64,000 bases of DNA from Pyropia yezoensis (lineage: Eukaryota; Rhodophyta; Bangiophyceae; Bangiales; Bangiaceae), in assembly GCA_009829735.1 (NCBI GenBank), contig CM020619.1, forward strand, positions 6,030,083-6,094,082, written 5' to 3'. Below are positions 40,545 through 50,542 of this stretch, piece by piece. The translations under genes and the position numbers were made by a program. The notes beneath the pieces are model-generated. The model was given only the letters and a program-made list of their open reading frames with translations. It was not told the DNA's origin and searched no databases. Each line of letters opens with the position of its first letter. The stretch's first letter is position 1.

Positions 40545-41044
40545 NNNNNNNNNNNNNNNNNNNNNNNNNNNNNNNNNNNNNNNNNNNNNNNNNNNNNNNN
40601 NNNNNNNNNNNNNNNNNNNNNNNNNNNNNNNNNNNNNNNNNNNNNNNNNNNNNNNNNNNNNNNNNNNNNNNNNNNNNNNNNNNNNNNNNNNNNNNNNNNN
40701 NNNNNNNNNNNNNNNNNNNNNNNNNNNNNNNNNNNNNNNNNNNNNNNNNNNNNNNNNNNNNNNNNNNNNNNNNNNNNNNNNNNNNNNNNNNNNNNNNNNN
40801 NNNNNNNNNNNNNNNNNNNNNNNNNNNNNNNNNNNNNNNNNNNNNNNNNNNNNNNNNNNNNNNNNNNNNNNNNNNNNNNNNNNNNNNNNNNNNNNNNNNN
40901 NNNNNNNNNNNNNNNNNNNNNNNNNNNNNNNNNNNNNNNNNNNNNNNNNNNNNNNNNNNNNNNNNNNNNNNNNNNNNNNNNNNNNNNNNNNNNNNNNNNN
41001 NNNNNNNNNNNNNNNNNNNNNNNNNNNNNNNNNNNNNNNNNNNN
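40545..41044. other. Assembly gap of exactly 500 N
   Basis: 500 unspecified bases. The round length is a scaffolder placeholder, not a measured distance, and the flanks overlap by 3.56 kb, so the true gap size is probably negative. Confidence 0.98.
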
Positions 41045-44000
41045 TCGCCATCATCGGGGTCTCCACTCGAGGGATGTACCCCGCTTTGAAGCCTCTGTTG
41101 CGGGCGCCTCGCGCGGACGCATTCCCCCGGAAGGAAACGCCCGCTCCACCACTCATGCGTGACCGACATTGCACAGGGAGTTTTTCCAGGGGGAGGGGTA
41201 CGGGAAGGATGTCGCCCAAGTGGGGCGGAGCACGAAGGAAGTGAGCGCGTCCAAGCGACAGGGAGGAGGTCGTCACCAAGGGTGGGAGATGAAAGAGGGG
41301 AACGGGGCCCAGCCTTGGAAGGAGCGGGCGACCAAGTAGCGCGGGAGCACGTGACCGACCCCGAAAGAGGCGGGAGTCCCAGTGGAGGGGGAGCGCGCGA
41401 CCAAGCGGAGGGGGGCCGGGCGACAAGGGGCTCGCACGATGGACGAGCGAGGGTTGCAGAGAGCAACGAAGCGCGTGGCCACATGCAGGTCCGTGGCGTC
41501 CTGAAACCCCAGTGAAGTGCTAGAGTCGGGAAAAGAGCGAGGACCACTGCGTGCCCATGTCTCGAACTCCCCCCTTCGGAAGTGGCGGGGGTGGCGTGGG
41601 AAGTACGGGAGGTAGTCGCAGAGGCTCCGCTGTATGGGTTGCCGCCCGCAGTAGTGGCCACCCCAGGTGCGGCAGCTGCACACCTCCCGTACCCCCTTGT
41701 ATCTCTACGTGGTCGCGCGGCCGGATTACCGCCAAGGGTTGCGACGTATGGAGGGCGGATGCGACCCCTATGGCGGGATGCCTGTCCAACTCCCGGCCGC
41801 TGCGGCTGCCCGCCTTTTTATGCCCCTCTGCGCGGGCCGCATTGCTGGGCAGCGGCAACGGCCTAGGCGCCGGCTAACCACAGCTTATTTCGGGACCCCT
41901 CGGCCGGTTTGGCATCTACGTCCTCGACAATTTCGGCACGATACGATTCCTGCCGATGTACTTTCTACCCCACAGCGGAAGTCGATTTGCTGACACTTCG
42001 GCATAATACGATTGTGCCGATTCAAGCACTAGTGTTCCACGTCAAGGATGCGACCTCACTCAAGTCACAAAGCACAGCCGGCGCCCACTCACGCGACTTC
42101 CAGGACACTTCTGCGCTGAACGCCCAAGAGAACGAGCTTTTAAAAGGGGTACACACGAGCGGATGTCGATGAAGTGTGCGTGAACGAGTACAACCGTAAT
42201 TGCCCTCTCAGCTGCTACGAGCACGCCGAAGCACTCTCTTTCTCCACATGGGAAACCGCGTGACCCCCCCCCCCACACCCGGCGACATGAAGCGCTCGTG
42301 CCGGAGAAGGGCGGGCATGCGAACCGGTGCAGTGTCGTGGGACCGCGCAACGCCGTGGTTTGCATGTCCTTCAAGAAAAGTAGAGGGAGGACGGCGACCA
42401 GTCTGGGTAGCGCCGGTGCCGCCGAACAGGGGAGGCAGGACACCAAGAAGACACGAAAGTCAAGAACTGGCCGCCAGCGCGGCGCCCATTGCAGTCAGTC
42501 CGGCATCCTCTGACCAGGAAGCGTCCAATGTTAGTGAGTCGCGGCAGGGCTCGGACGCCTGCGGCGACGGCGCCGCCGCCGGGCTCCCAAACGGCGGCGG
42601 AAGGCGATAGGGTCAAACGGCGGATGCGGTACGCCTCCTTACACCGGCCCCAGGGGACGGTCAGGTACGCCTTTTCCCGCACCGTGAGCGCGCCACAAGA
42701 TAGGCACGCCACTACCACCGCCGCCGCCGCCCGCGCGTCCTGCGCAGCTTCTACAGCGTCTTCAGCGGGGGTGACGAGCGATGAAGTACAGTCGCTGCAC
42801 CCGTGTGCTCCGCCCAGCTCCGGCGGTATGTGCGCGCGTCACACATGGGGCACGCCACGGAACGTCGCCGACGCCGCTTGTAGTCTCGCGCGCCACAACT
42901 GCCGCCTCTGCCGACGCTGCCACCGCCACCGCCACAACCGCAGCTTTCGCTGCCGCCACCGCCGGCCGGCCGCCGCCACCGCCGGCGCTGTCTCTGCGGC
43001 CGCCTCCTTGGACTGCCCCGGTGCGGCAGCCAGCACCACCGCGGCCCCTGCGGGCTCCCGGGCGGCGGTGGCTCCGAGAACCCGCGCGCGGTACGTTAGG
43101 GGGCCTGTGGTCCTCGTCCCGTACCATAAGCAGCACGCACTCGTATGTGCGGCCAGTCCGTCTCAACAACACGCTCTTGTATTCACTACCAGAAGAAGCG
43201 CAGTAAAAGGAGAGGACTCACTCTCACCCGCCGAGCAGCTGCTTGCTGAGAATTTGAGCAGCAATGCGGCGCCGGTAGTACTTGCCCCTCAAGGGCGATA
43301 AGTCGAGGACAGACATGTCCCTGGCAAACAGCTTCATACACATACACACAAAGACGCCGCAGTCGTCGCCGTTCGGCTGCTGAATGCAGGTCCGCTCCTC
43401 CACTACGATCGTCTGGGCAGGGAGACCCTTCGTGCTCGCCTCGTCGGCGACCCACTTGGCAACGTTGTTTCCGACGGCGAGGCTGCTCCCAAGCGAGTCA
43501 TACACTCCCACTACACCTTTGCTCCATTCCACCACGCACAACACCCAGTGGTTGTTACCCACGTTGACAGGTATGAACACAGCCTCGCAGTCTAGCACGT
43601 TCTGGTTCGAAGTCCACCGCCGTACCGCAGCGTACTGGTACCTCCCATGCTGGTTCATCAACGAGTAGAAGTACGAGTTAAAAAAGTAGAACCGCCCTGG
43701 AGCGCCAGCACCCCCAGTCTCCGCACCAGGTCCACAACGATGATAACGTAGCAGCTCCACAAATGCGTTCATCACCTGGTCTGTCAGCCACCCCCCCGGC
43801 AGGATACGTCGAAAGTCGCCACGCTTCAGAGGGACGCGACCAACTCTCAATATAAAGTCGTCCTCTCCAGCTGCTGAGGCACCGCGCGACCTCGGGCGAA
43901 GGTTCCTGCGTCTTGCTTGCACAGAAGACCCAGCGACGACAGCACTCGTGGCTTCGACCGCCTTGAGCGTCAGTGCGGAGTGAAACTCCGCGGGGTCCAC

Positions 44001-44606
44001 GAAAACGCAGGAGGCGCTTGGCGCGGCTCCGTCCGCGACGCTCTCAATCATGCTGAGGGGAACGCTCCACTCATCGGCAGTCAGCGGCCCAGCTGCCTTC
44101 GCCGCCTGCCTTTCCGCCTCTTGTGGAGCAGAGAGCAAAAACTGCAGGGGATCCTCTTCATCGCCAGTATCTGGGTTTGGCGGAGGCGTGCCGGCCGGGC
44201 TTGGTGTGCTCAAGAAGAGCGGGGGTGTACCTGCTTCAGCGCCGAGGACGCCGACAAGGGGTGCAATAACAGCTTGGGCTCCAACGTCGGCGTCCGGCGC
44301 CTCGACGACGTCGGCGTGCGCAGTGTCCAACAAGCGCCACTCCTGCATGACGCCAAAATCGTCAGCGTCCATTGGCTCCTCGTCGGAGCTTTGGTCTCCA
44401 CCAGAGTCCGCGGCATCGTCGTCCCCCGATGTTGTTCCAGCTTCCTCGGCGGCGTCACTCGCCACGCTGCCCGAGTTTGCCTCTCCACTCTCGTGTGCCA
44501 ATTCCGCCGCATCGCGGATGACGAAGAACGTGGAGAAGAGATGAGAGGCCGCCCAAAGTAAAGCGGTTTCCGAATCCTCTCGGGTCCGACCACCCTCTTC
44601 CTCACC
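41045..44606. repeat. Right copy of the 3.56-kb overlap
   Basis: Matches 36989-40544 as described there. This copy preserves the uninterrupted Ulp1 frame and so is the better version at that end; the left copy is probably better for the first few hundred bases. Confidence 0.9.
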
Positions 44607-46979
44607 GTTGGGCAATGGGGGAGGCAGTGGCGGCCCGTTCTCGGTCGCGGCAGCAAACGTGTGGTACTGCTCCCGCTCTCGCGCCGACAGTGGCGTAGCG
44701 CCGCTGACTGCAGCCCGCACTCGACGTCGGATGACGGCCCGGACTAGGGCGTTCCGCACGGCGCAAGCCAGGGTAATGGGCATGGGGGCACGCGGGCAAT
44801 TTTGCCCTGGCCGACGCATAGCCACAATGTGATCGGCTAGCACCGACAACACCTGCCCGTCGCATAGCACGCAAGAGAACGACCCGCCCCCCGCCCCATC
44901 TTCACCGCAGCGCGTGCAGGTTAAAGTCAAGTCAGGGACAATCAGCGTGTCAGAGTACTCGCCGCACGCCCCTGACAGACCTTGTCGCGCTGGACCAAAC
45001 TCACCTTCCTCGTACGCCGCAGAATTGCGCAGAGTGCTGGTCCACAACTCGGCCGCTGCAGACATTGTGGTCCGCCCGATGACGCACGTTTCCAGGATAG
45101 CGTCCAGAAACACTCGGGTGTACACCGTCCGGGGCTCGTACACAAACAAGGCGTCCTCCGCGCCATCGTAGCCAACAGGGTGGCCGTCACCGCAGATCCA
45201 GTCTGCCACAGTGATGAGCATTCTGCCGCGCACTGTGTACAGTTCCGCCTGCCGCTGCGACAATGCCGCCTGACCTCGCGCGGCGTTACAGGAGAAGCAT
45301 ATCTCCTCGACGAAGACGCCTTCCAGCATTCGTGGAAAAATTTCAGCCTCACGCTGGAGGTCACACTCCGTGTGGTACGTCGTGCACATAGCCACTTCTC
45401 CGCGGCAGGGAAGCATGTTCCGGGCTCTCCGGCGCGGCTTGAGTGCTCGGTTCGCCATCATCGCCGCGTCTGCCGCGGCTACTTCTGCCTCTTGCTCTGC
45501 GGCCGCATTCTCCCCTTCGCTCTCTTCGCTTGACTGTTCGTCGCTTCCACCACCAAGACTGGACGCAGCATGGCTGGCTTCCCCGCTGCCAGAGCCTTCT
45601 TCCTCGCGTCGAAGCCTGTTGATTGTCTTGGCGTGAATGCACGACCACGCGTGAGCCGCGCAAGACAGCTGGAAGCAAAATGCCAGCCTCTGCCGCTTCC
45701 CTCTGGGCTTGGCGACGACTGGAGCCCATGCGCCCTCGTACCGCACAGCGTAGACAGGAAGGTCTGACTTGCGGCCGTAGTTCCCAACCTTGTAGGCACG
45801 AGGGTCGTCGTCGTCCTCATCGTCCGCCCAATCGTCGTCGTCGTCGGGGACCGCACGTCCGCTCAAGCTTGGGTATAGTTGAAACAAGGCCTCCAGACTG
45901 CCAACGGCGGTGTCAGAAGAAACGTCACAGTACGCCTGCCGGAGAGCCGCCGCGTGTCGACAGGAGCTTTCCTCACCCATGGCAAGAAGCAGCTCTGGAT
46001 GCTCCACCTCAACCCCAGGCGCAGGTGCTCCGCGTCCAAGGACCCCACCGCACGAGCACAGCACGATAACGTGCCCATTGACGAGCGATCCCCACGTAAC
46101 AATGTACTCACCAGCCTCAATAGTGACGAAGGCCCCACCGCAGCTGACACCTGCCCCTTGGATTCTGCTTTCCAACACGTTCCCAGCAATGCGAGCGTCT
46201 ACTTCCAACAGTACGCGAAGCTCAAAGGCAAACCACTCCTTGAGCTCTTCCGGAGTGAATGGCGACCGCCGAGGTCGCTGAATGCGACGGAGGCGCCTCC
46301 GGCGCGGCGGCGCGTCCGGTCCGTCGCCGACTGCGTTCCCATCGTCAGACCCGCCCGCGCCACCTGGATCTTCTCCACCAGCTACTCCTTGACCTCCTAG
46401 GCCTCCAACGTCGTCTTCGCCACTCTCTGCTCCAAGTGTCCCGTCATCGTCGCCCGCATCGGATCCCCCGCCCGCGCCGTCGTCTCCACCGTCCTCTCCT
46501 TCCTGGCCGTCTGTTTCAGGCGCCCCAACGACGCCGACCCCAGCTCCGTCCACACCGCCGGCGTTGGCGTGGTCTTGGGAGTCTCCTCCTAAACCTCCTC
46601 CAGGCGCAGCCCCGCCCTGTTCATCGGCTTCATCGCCAGCGGCTCCGTTTGCACCATCCTCGGCTACTGGGTCAATTGCACCATCTGCCGCCTCGTCGAG
46701 CGCAGGACCAGCGGCTTCGTGTGCCGCATCACCGCACGCAGGTCCAGCACCTCCTTCTGCTCCATCACCACGCTCACCGCCTTCCCCACCTCCTCCACCC
46801 AAATGATCAGCTCCGTCCTCGGACGCGTCGGAAAATGACTGATTCACGTCAGCGTCCACAGAAGTGTCCGACCGCCCGGCTGCCGAAACGAAGATGTCGT
46901 CCGGGTCCTCAGAGATAACGGGCGCGTCGTGAAGGAAAGAAGAGCGAGAAGGCCGCCCTCTCCGCGGTTCATCAGCCAT
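43224..46979 (-). CDS. SWIM/zinc-finger protein with C-terminal Ulp1 (C48) protease, KDZ-transposon type
   Basis: ~1,251 residues from MADEPRRGRP; the frame opens 72 codons upstream, but that part looks like leader. Order: acidic Asp/Gly/Ala/Glu-rich head to ~225; a SWIM-like zinc motif (CSCGG...CRHAAAL, ~308-345); a second Cys/His cluster (LSCAAHAWSCIHAKTI); a Cys-rich module with CTTYHTECDL, VFVEEICFSCN, FLDAILETCVIGR and CTRCGEDG...CVLCDG that resembles the N-terminal part of KDZ transposases; acidic linker; then a full Ulp1 domain (last ~215 residues) with WLTDQVMN, catalytic His in NNHWVLCVV (~1144), Asp in VYDSLG (~1161), Gln/Cys in QQPNGDDCG (~1201/1207). Ulp1 enzymes cleave SUMO-like proteins; Ulp1 partners are common in KDZ transposons. 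The transposase core itself is missing here; a separate core lies at 29.8 kb. Either domesticated or part of a split element. Confidence 0.78.
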   Translation of the reverse strand: MADEPRRGRPSRSSFLHDAPVISEDPDDIFVSAAGRSDTSVDADVNQSFSDASEDGADHLGGGGGEGGERGDGAEGGAGPACGDAAHEAAGPALDEAADGAIDPVAEDGANGAAGDEADEQGGAAPGGGLGGDSQDHANAGGVDGAGVGVVGAPETDGQEGEDGGDDGAGGGSDAGDDDGTLGAESGEDDVGGLGGQGVAGGEDPGGAGGSDDGNAVGDGPDAPPRRRRLRRIQRPRRSPFTPEELKEWFAFELRVLLEVDARIAGNVLESRIQGAGVSCGGAFVTIEAGEYIVTWGSLVNGHVIVLCSCGGVLGRGAPAPGVEVEHPELLLAMGEESSCRHAAALRQAYCDVSSDTAVGSLEALFQLYPSLSGRAVPDDDDDWADDEDDDDPRAYKVGNYGRKSDLPVYAVRYEGAWAPVVAKPRGKRQRLAFCFQLSCAAHAWSCIHAKTINRLRREEEGSGSGEASHAASSLGGGSDEQSSEESEGENAAAEQEAEVAAADAAMMANRALKPRRRARNMLPCRGEVAMCTTYHTECDLQREAEIFPRMLEGVFVEEICFSCNAARGQAALSQRQAELYTVRGRMLITVADWICGDGHPVGYDGAEDALFVYEPRTVYTRVFLDAILETCVIGRTTMSAAAELWTSTLRNSAAYEEGEFGPARQGLSGACGEYSDTLIVPDLTLTCTRCGEDGAGGGSFSCVLCDGQVLSVLADHIVAMRRPGQNCPRAPMPITLACAVRNALVRAVIRRRVRAAVSGATPLSAREREQYHTFAAATENGPPLPPPLPNGEEEGGRTREDSETALLWAASHLFSTFFVIRDAAELAHESGEANSGSVASDAAEEAGTTSGDDDAADSGGDQSSDEEPMDADDFGVMQEWRLLDTAHADVVEAPDADVGAQAVIAPLVGVLGAEAGTPPLFLSTPSPAGTPPPNPDTGDEEDPLQFLLSAPQEAERQAAKAAGPLTADEWSVPLSMIESVADGAAPSASCVFVDPAEFHSALTLKAVEATSAVVAGSSVQARRRNLRPRSRGASAAGEDDFILRVGRVPLKRGDFRRILPGGWLTDQVMNAFVELLRYHRCGPGAETGGAGAPGRFYFFNSYFYSLMNQHGRYQYAAVRRWTSNQNVLDCEAVFIPVNVGNNHWVLCVVEWSKGVVGVYDSLGSSLAVGNNVAKWVADEASTKGLPAQTIVVEERTCIQQPNGDDCGVFVCMCMKLFARDMSVLDLSPLRGKYYRRRIAAQILSKQLLGG

Positions 46980-47953
46980 GCGAAATGTGCGGGGTCGACG
47001 CGCGCCCCACGCAGCACAGTACAGGGGCTTCGTCGCACAAGCCGTGGAAAAGACCGTCGTCAGGCACGGCGCTCCCGTGCTTGCAGGTGGCCCACGCGGC
47101 AAGCTGAAGATGACGAGATGACTGGACAAAGCCGGCGTCACGGCGCACGCCAAACGATCTCTGCGCCAAACGCAAAGGGCGCACCAGGAGTGCACGCGTG
47201 GAGACGGTCGTTACCACACCGCGGCAATCCACGCACCGCGCAACGGAAGCCTTCGCGTTGAGGTTTCGCATTACGCCGAAGACGTGCTTTCGGCGCTTTC
47301 CCGAGAGTCGCATTTTGTGCCGAAATATTGTGTTGTGCCGCGAGGCTGGTTCCTGCCGAGCTGTTTTGTGCCGAACCTCTCCCTGATGCCTGATGCCTCA
47401 CAAAAGACCCAGCGCCAAGTCCTCTCTCACATGACAAACTCCCGCACCTGAACACTCAGGCATGGAGCTCATCTCGGGCAAGTCGCTTCCCGAAGCATTC
47501 TCGGATGCCACCCAAAGTGATGCAGGTAAGGTTGCACTGTGCGTTTCAGCGCAGGCTGGGATGGTCATCGGAAGTGAGTCTGTTCAAGAAGAATGGAGGG
47601 ACCTGTGATATTTCCAGTGAGGAGGATGAAGAAGAAAGAAGACCAGTATAACCTTCGGAAGGCGCAATTTGATACGAAGCGCCGACCACACCATCGCCAG
47701 CATGGACATCTTCATACAAAACATACAAAAAAAACGAGGTAATCAATGCAACGAAGACAATAAAAAATGGGTAAATTGCCGCTGGCCACGACCGCCGCCA
47801 TCATGGCGATGATTGCTGCCGCCCTGTGAAGTCTTGCACAGGAGTGGGCAGTGGAGATGCAGCCCAGGAGATCGGCACCAGAAGTCACAGGGTGGATGGA
47901 GGGGGGGAAGAACTGTTGAGAGCCAGTCGCCACCACACCATCCCCAGGAACTG
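46980..47953. other. Upstream region of the Ulp1 gene and beyond
   Basis: GTGCCGAA-type words occur at 47318-47324, 47335-47340, 47354-47359 and 47368-47375, and GCCGAA/TTCGGC arms near 47273-47293, all 290-400 bp upstream of the Ulp1 start. On the plus strand ATG 47462 opens a 21-codon stretch that ends at CAG/GTAAGG (47525/47526), a good splice donor, so a small first exon is possible but no partner exon was found. Confidence 0.4.
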
Positions 47954-48388
47954 TTAGCCCCCAATAGCGTTGCCACCGTTCTGCCTGATCACGGCGTAAG
48001 ATGGGGGGAAGACAGCTTGGAGAACATCAACAGCTGCAGTCCACCCGGCGGAAGGCAAATGAGATCGCTGATAAGGAACTGCGGACTGGTCCAGGAACGG
48101 ATCGGCCTTGCTGTTGGAAATGTAGCGGCAGTGGTGCGTGGTGAGCATGAGCTGCCGTCGCTCGTGGCTCTCTTGTGTGAAGTTGAAAGGACGAACACTT
48201 TTGCACCACCCGGCAATGCTGGGTCGGGCGCCTCCGCCGGATATTGCGGCCATAGTGACCGCCGACTTGGCCGCGGGCGTGCCAATCGTGCGGATGCCGC
48301 GGCCGTTGCCGCCGCTGCCGTGCGCATGTACCGCAGCTACCGCTGCCACCACCGCAAAGGAGGCCACCTCACAGGTGTGGGCGCGCAT
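47954..48388 (-). CDS. Small secreted-type hypothetical protein
   Basis: 144 residues from ATG 48388 (the frame is open further upstream). The start MRAHTCEVASFAVVAAVAAVHAHG looks like a signal peptide with a hydrophobic core and an AHA/G-type cleavage site. The remainder is Gly/Ala-rich then mixed (CRYISNSKADPFLDQSAVPY). No family recognised. A related start MRAYATGAALLAAAAC lies upstream at ~48619 in another phase, suggesting a duplicated leader segment. Low confidence. Confidence 0.3.
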   Translation of the reverse strand: MRAHTCEVASFAVVAAVAAVHAHGSGGNGRGIRTIGTPAAKSAVTMAAISGGGARPSIAGWCKSVRPFNFTQESHERRQLMLTTHHCRYISNSKADPFLDQSAVPYQRSHLPSAGWTAAVDVLQAVFPPSYAVIRQNGGNAIGG

Positions 48389-49707
48389 CGCCTCGGGCCA
48401 GACAGCACGGCGTGACCCGCCGCCTCCGCGAAGCGATGCAACGCGGTCAACCGGGGCCTGCTCAATGGGAACCTGCTGCACAGCCACGCCGCCTTCTTCC
48501 ACGAACGGGTGATGGCCGCCGTGTCGATACCGCGGCTCAAGCTGCCGTCGCCGCCGCCGCGGTGAGCGGGTCCGCATGCAGCTGCCGCCAACAAGGCTGC
48601 CCCAGTAGCGTAGGCGCGCATCGCTTCTGATAACTGCAACAAGGATCTTCCCGTCGCCGCGTCACCCGAGGCTCAGCTGGCCTCCGGGCCGCCGTCTGCT
48701 GTAGTCGTGGTGCCGCTCCTGTGCCAGTGGCGCGGGCTGGGGCGAATATGGCGCCGGCCAGGACAATTGTTGAGGTCACTATCGCCACCGCGACGGCTGT
48801 GCCATGCCTGACACGCCTCTATCTCCCATCGGTGGCCGGCCGCTGCTGGCTTCCAGCTACGAAGTACCCCTGCAGCGATGCTGGGCGCAACCACCAGAAG
48901 ATCTGTCCGTAGTCCATGACGCGGCGGCGGCGGTGGCCGCGGCGACAGCGACAGCCGCGGAGACCACCGAGGTAGCCGCTGCCGAGGTGGCGGTGCCACG
49001 CAAAGGCGCCGCCGTTGCCGGCGCGCCGCCGGTCGACACTCCGAGATTCGGCGACGCTGCGGTAAAGCCCGCTGGCGTAACAACGTACGTCGCACCGCCT
49101 GCGAGGCTCGTTTCTTGAGTGTCGCGACTTCGCCCGCGCCGTGGAGACACGCTGCGTGAGGTGCCTTTTGGGCCATCCGCGGAACGGTGCGAGTGTTGGC
49201 AAGGCCTGCCGGTTGCTTGCGAGTTGCGTGTTATCGTGCCGAAATGAGGGATGACACCAACATCACATCGCGCCGACGCGAATCACGCTCTTGCGCAAAA
49301 ATGCGAGTGCCCATAAAGTTCAGGGAAATGCTGAGCACAAGATCTCTGGATGAGCGTTAAAACTTCACACAGGGTTCGGGGATATGGGTACTGCATGAGC
49401 AAGAATCGGCTCGGCGAGTCTGTCCAGAAGGACTCCCTCCGGTGCCTTCCGCAGCATCGTGCCGACGCCAAGGTTTGTGCCGACGGCCTGGTTTAAGGCG
49501 GTACGTGATCGCACCGCGCGCCCGACGGCGAGGCCGACAACACTGGGCCCTGTCGGCATTTCAGGGGGGGGGGGGGTCTGAGCATCCTGAGCTTCCCTGC
49601 CTGTGGACACTATGACCTCTCCCCGACGCCTTCCGCCCCTCTCCCAATCCCGAACATGCTCCCTGCGTCGCTGCTTCCTCCGACTCCACGTCCCCCCCCG
49701 CCAACCG
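48389..49707. other. Region with signal-peptide-like pieces, no complete gene
   Basis: On the minus strand, starts MRAYATGAALLAAAAC (~48619) and MAIVTSTIVLAGAIFAPARA (48788) both look like secretion leaders but lead into short frames. Introns or decay could explain this. GTGCCGA words occur near 49230, 49459 and 49480. A G12 run lies near 49564. Confidence 0.35.
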
Positions 49708-50108
49708 GCGCGGCCTCCCCCTCCGCCTCACGCACCTGCGCGCCCCCCCCGCCGCGCCCACCAACCCCCCCCCCAACCCTTTGCCGCGGCCTCCCCCTCC
49801 GCCTCACGCACATGCGCGACCCCCCCGCCGCGCCCACCAACCCCCCCCCCAACCCTTTGCCGCGGCCTCCCCCTCCGCCTCACGCACATGCGCGCCCCCC
49901 CCGCCGCGCCCACCAACCCCCCCCCAACCCTTTGCCGCGGCCTCCCCCTCCGCCTCACGCACATGCGCGCCCCCCCCGCCGCGCCCACCAACCCCCCCCC
50001 CAACCCTTTGCCGCGGCCTCCCCCTCCGCCTCACGCACATGCGCGCCCCCCCCGCCGCGCCCACCAACCCCCCCCCCAACCCTTTGCCGCGGCCTCCTCC
50101 GCCCCGCC
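49708..50108 (+). repeat. Minisatellite, ~75-bp unit, about five copies
   Basis: Equivalent points (AACCCTTTGCC) fall at 49775, 49851, 49926, 50002 and 50076, giving periods of 76, 75, 76 and 74 bp. Units differ almost only in the length of their C runs; a more diverged first copy precedes. Unit content: CTCCCCCTCCGCCTCACGCA, CATGCGCGCC, then CCCGCCGCGCCCACCAA. Confidence 0.9.
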
Positions 50109-50542
50109 CACTTACCCGCCACCAACCCCGTCGGACCCCTGTTGCCTGTTGCTGCAATCGCCGCACAACACGCACTCGACGTTTTTCTCGTCGCGGTCGG
50201 CCCCGGTCACCGGCAGAAGGGTCGCTGCCCGCGCCGCCCGCCGAGCTGCGCCAACTCCTTGCGCCGGCGGTACTCGCAGGCGCCCCTCGAAGGCGCTGCT
50301 GGCGCCGGGAAGAACGCGGCACGCTGCCGCCGTGGCTTCTTGAGAGTATTTTCAGCAGAGACCAGGCGTTGGAGCCCGCCCGCCGGGGCTGTGCTCCCCC
50401 CGGCCCTCCGCCTGACGAGGGGGACCTGTTGACGGTCATGCCGGCCGTCAGAGCCATCATAGCGCGGGAGTGCGTTTTGGGAGGCGGCGCAAGTGGTCGT
50501 GGCGTGCAGGAGGTACCGCAGGACGCCGGGAAGAGGCGATAG
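49781..50542 (+). CDS. Pro-rich hypothetical protein encoded partly by the minisatellite
   Basis: 253 codons. The first half is the minisatellite read as repeated Pro/Arg/His units (HAHARPPRRAHQPPP). The second half is non-repetitive and looks more protein-like (PPWLLESIFSRDQALEPA, LLTVMPAVRAIIARECVL). No domain. Because copy-length changes shift the frame, the upstream part is doubtful and an opposite-strand frame is equally long. Low confidence. Confidence 0.25.
   Translation: MPRPPPPPHAHARPPRRAHQPPPQPFAAASPSASRTCAPPPPRPPTPPQPFAAASPSASRTCAPPPPRPPTPPPTLCRGLPLRLTHMRAPPAAPTNPPPNPLPRPPPPRPLTRHQPRRTPVACCCNRRTTRTRRFSRRGRPRSPAEGSLPAPPAELRQLLAPAVLAGAPRRRCWRREERGTLPPWLLESIFSRDQALEPARRGCAPPGPPPDEGDLLTVMPAVRAIIARECVLGGGASGRGVQEVPQDAGKRR

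Noticed and set aside
40061..41661. ORFs running through the gap
   Set aside because: They exist only because N was translated as X.
42489..43301. 270-codon plus-strand ORF opposite the Ulp1 3' region
   Set aside because: Overlaps the protease domain end on the other strand and differs between the two copies of the overlap; the minus-strand signal is stronger.
36989..44606. True tandem duplication of the Ulp1 locus
   Set aside because: Copy boundaries coincide exactly with the gap edges, and all differences are homopolymer indels concentrated at the contig ends.
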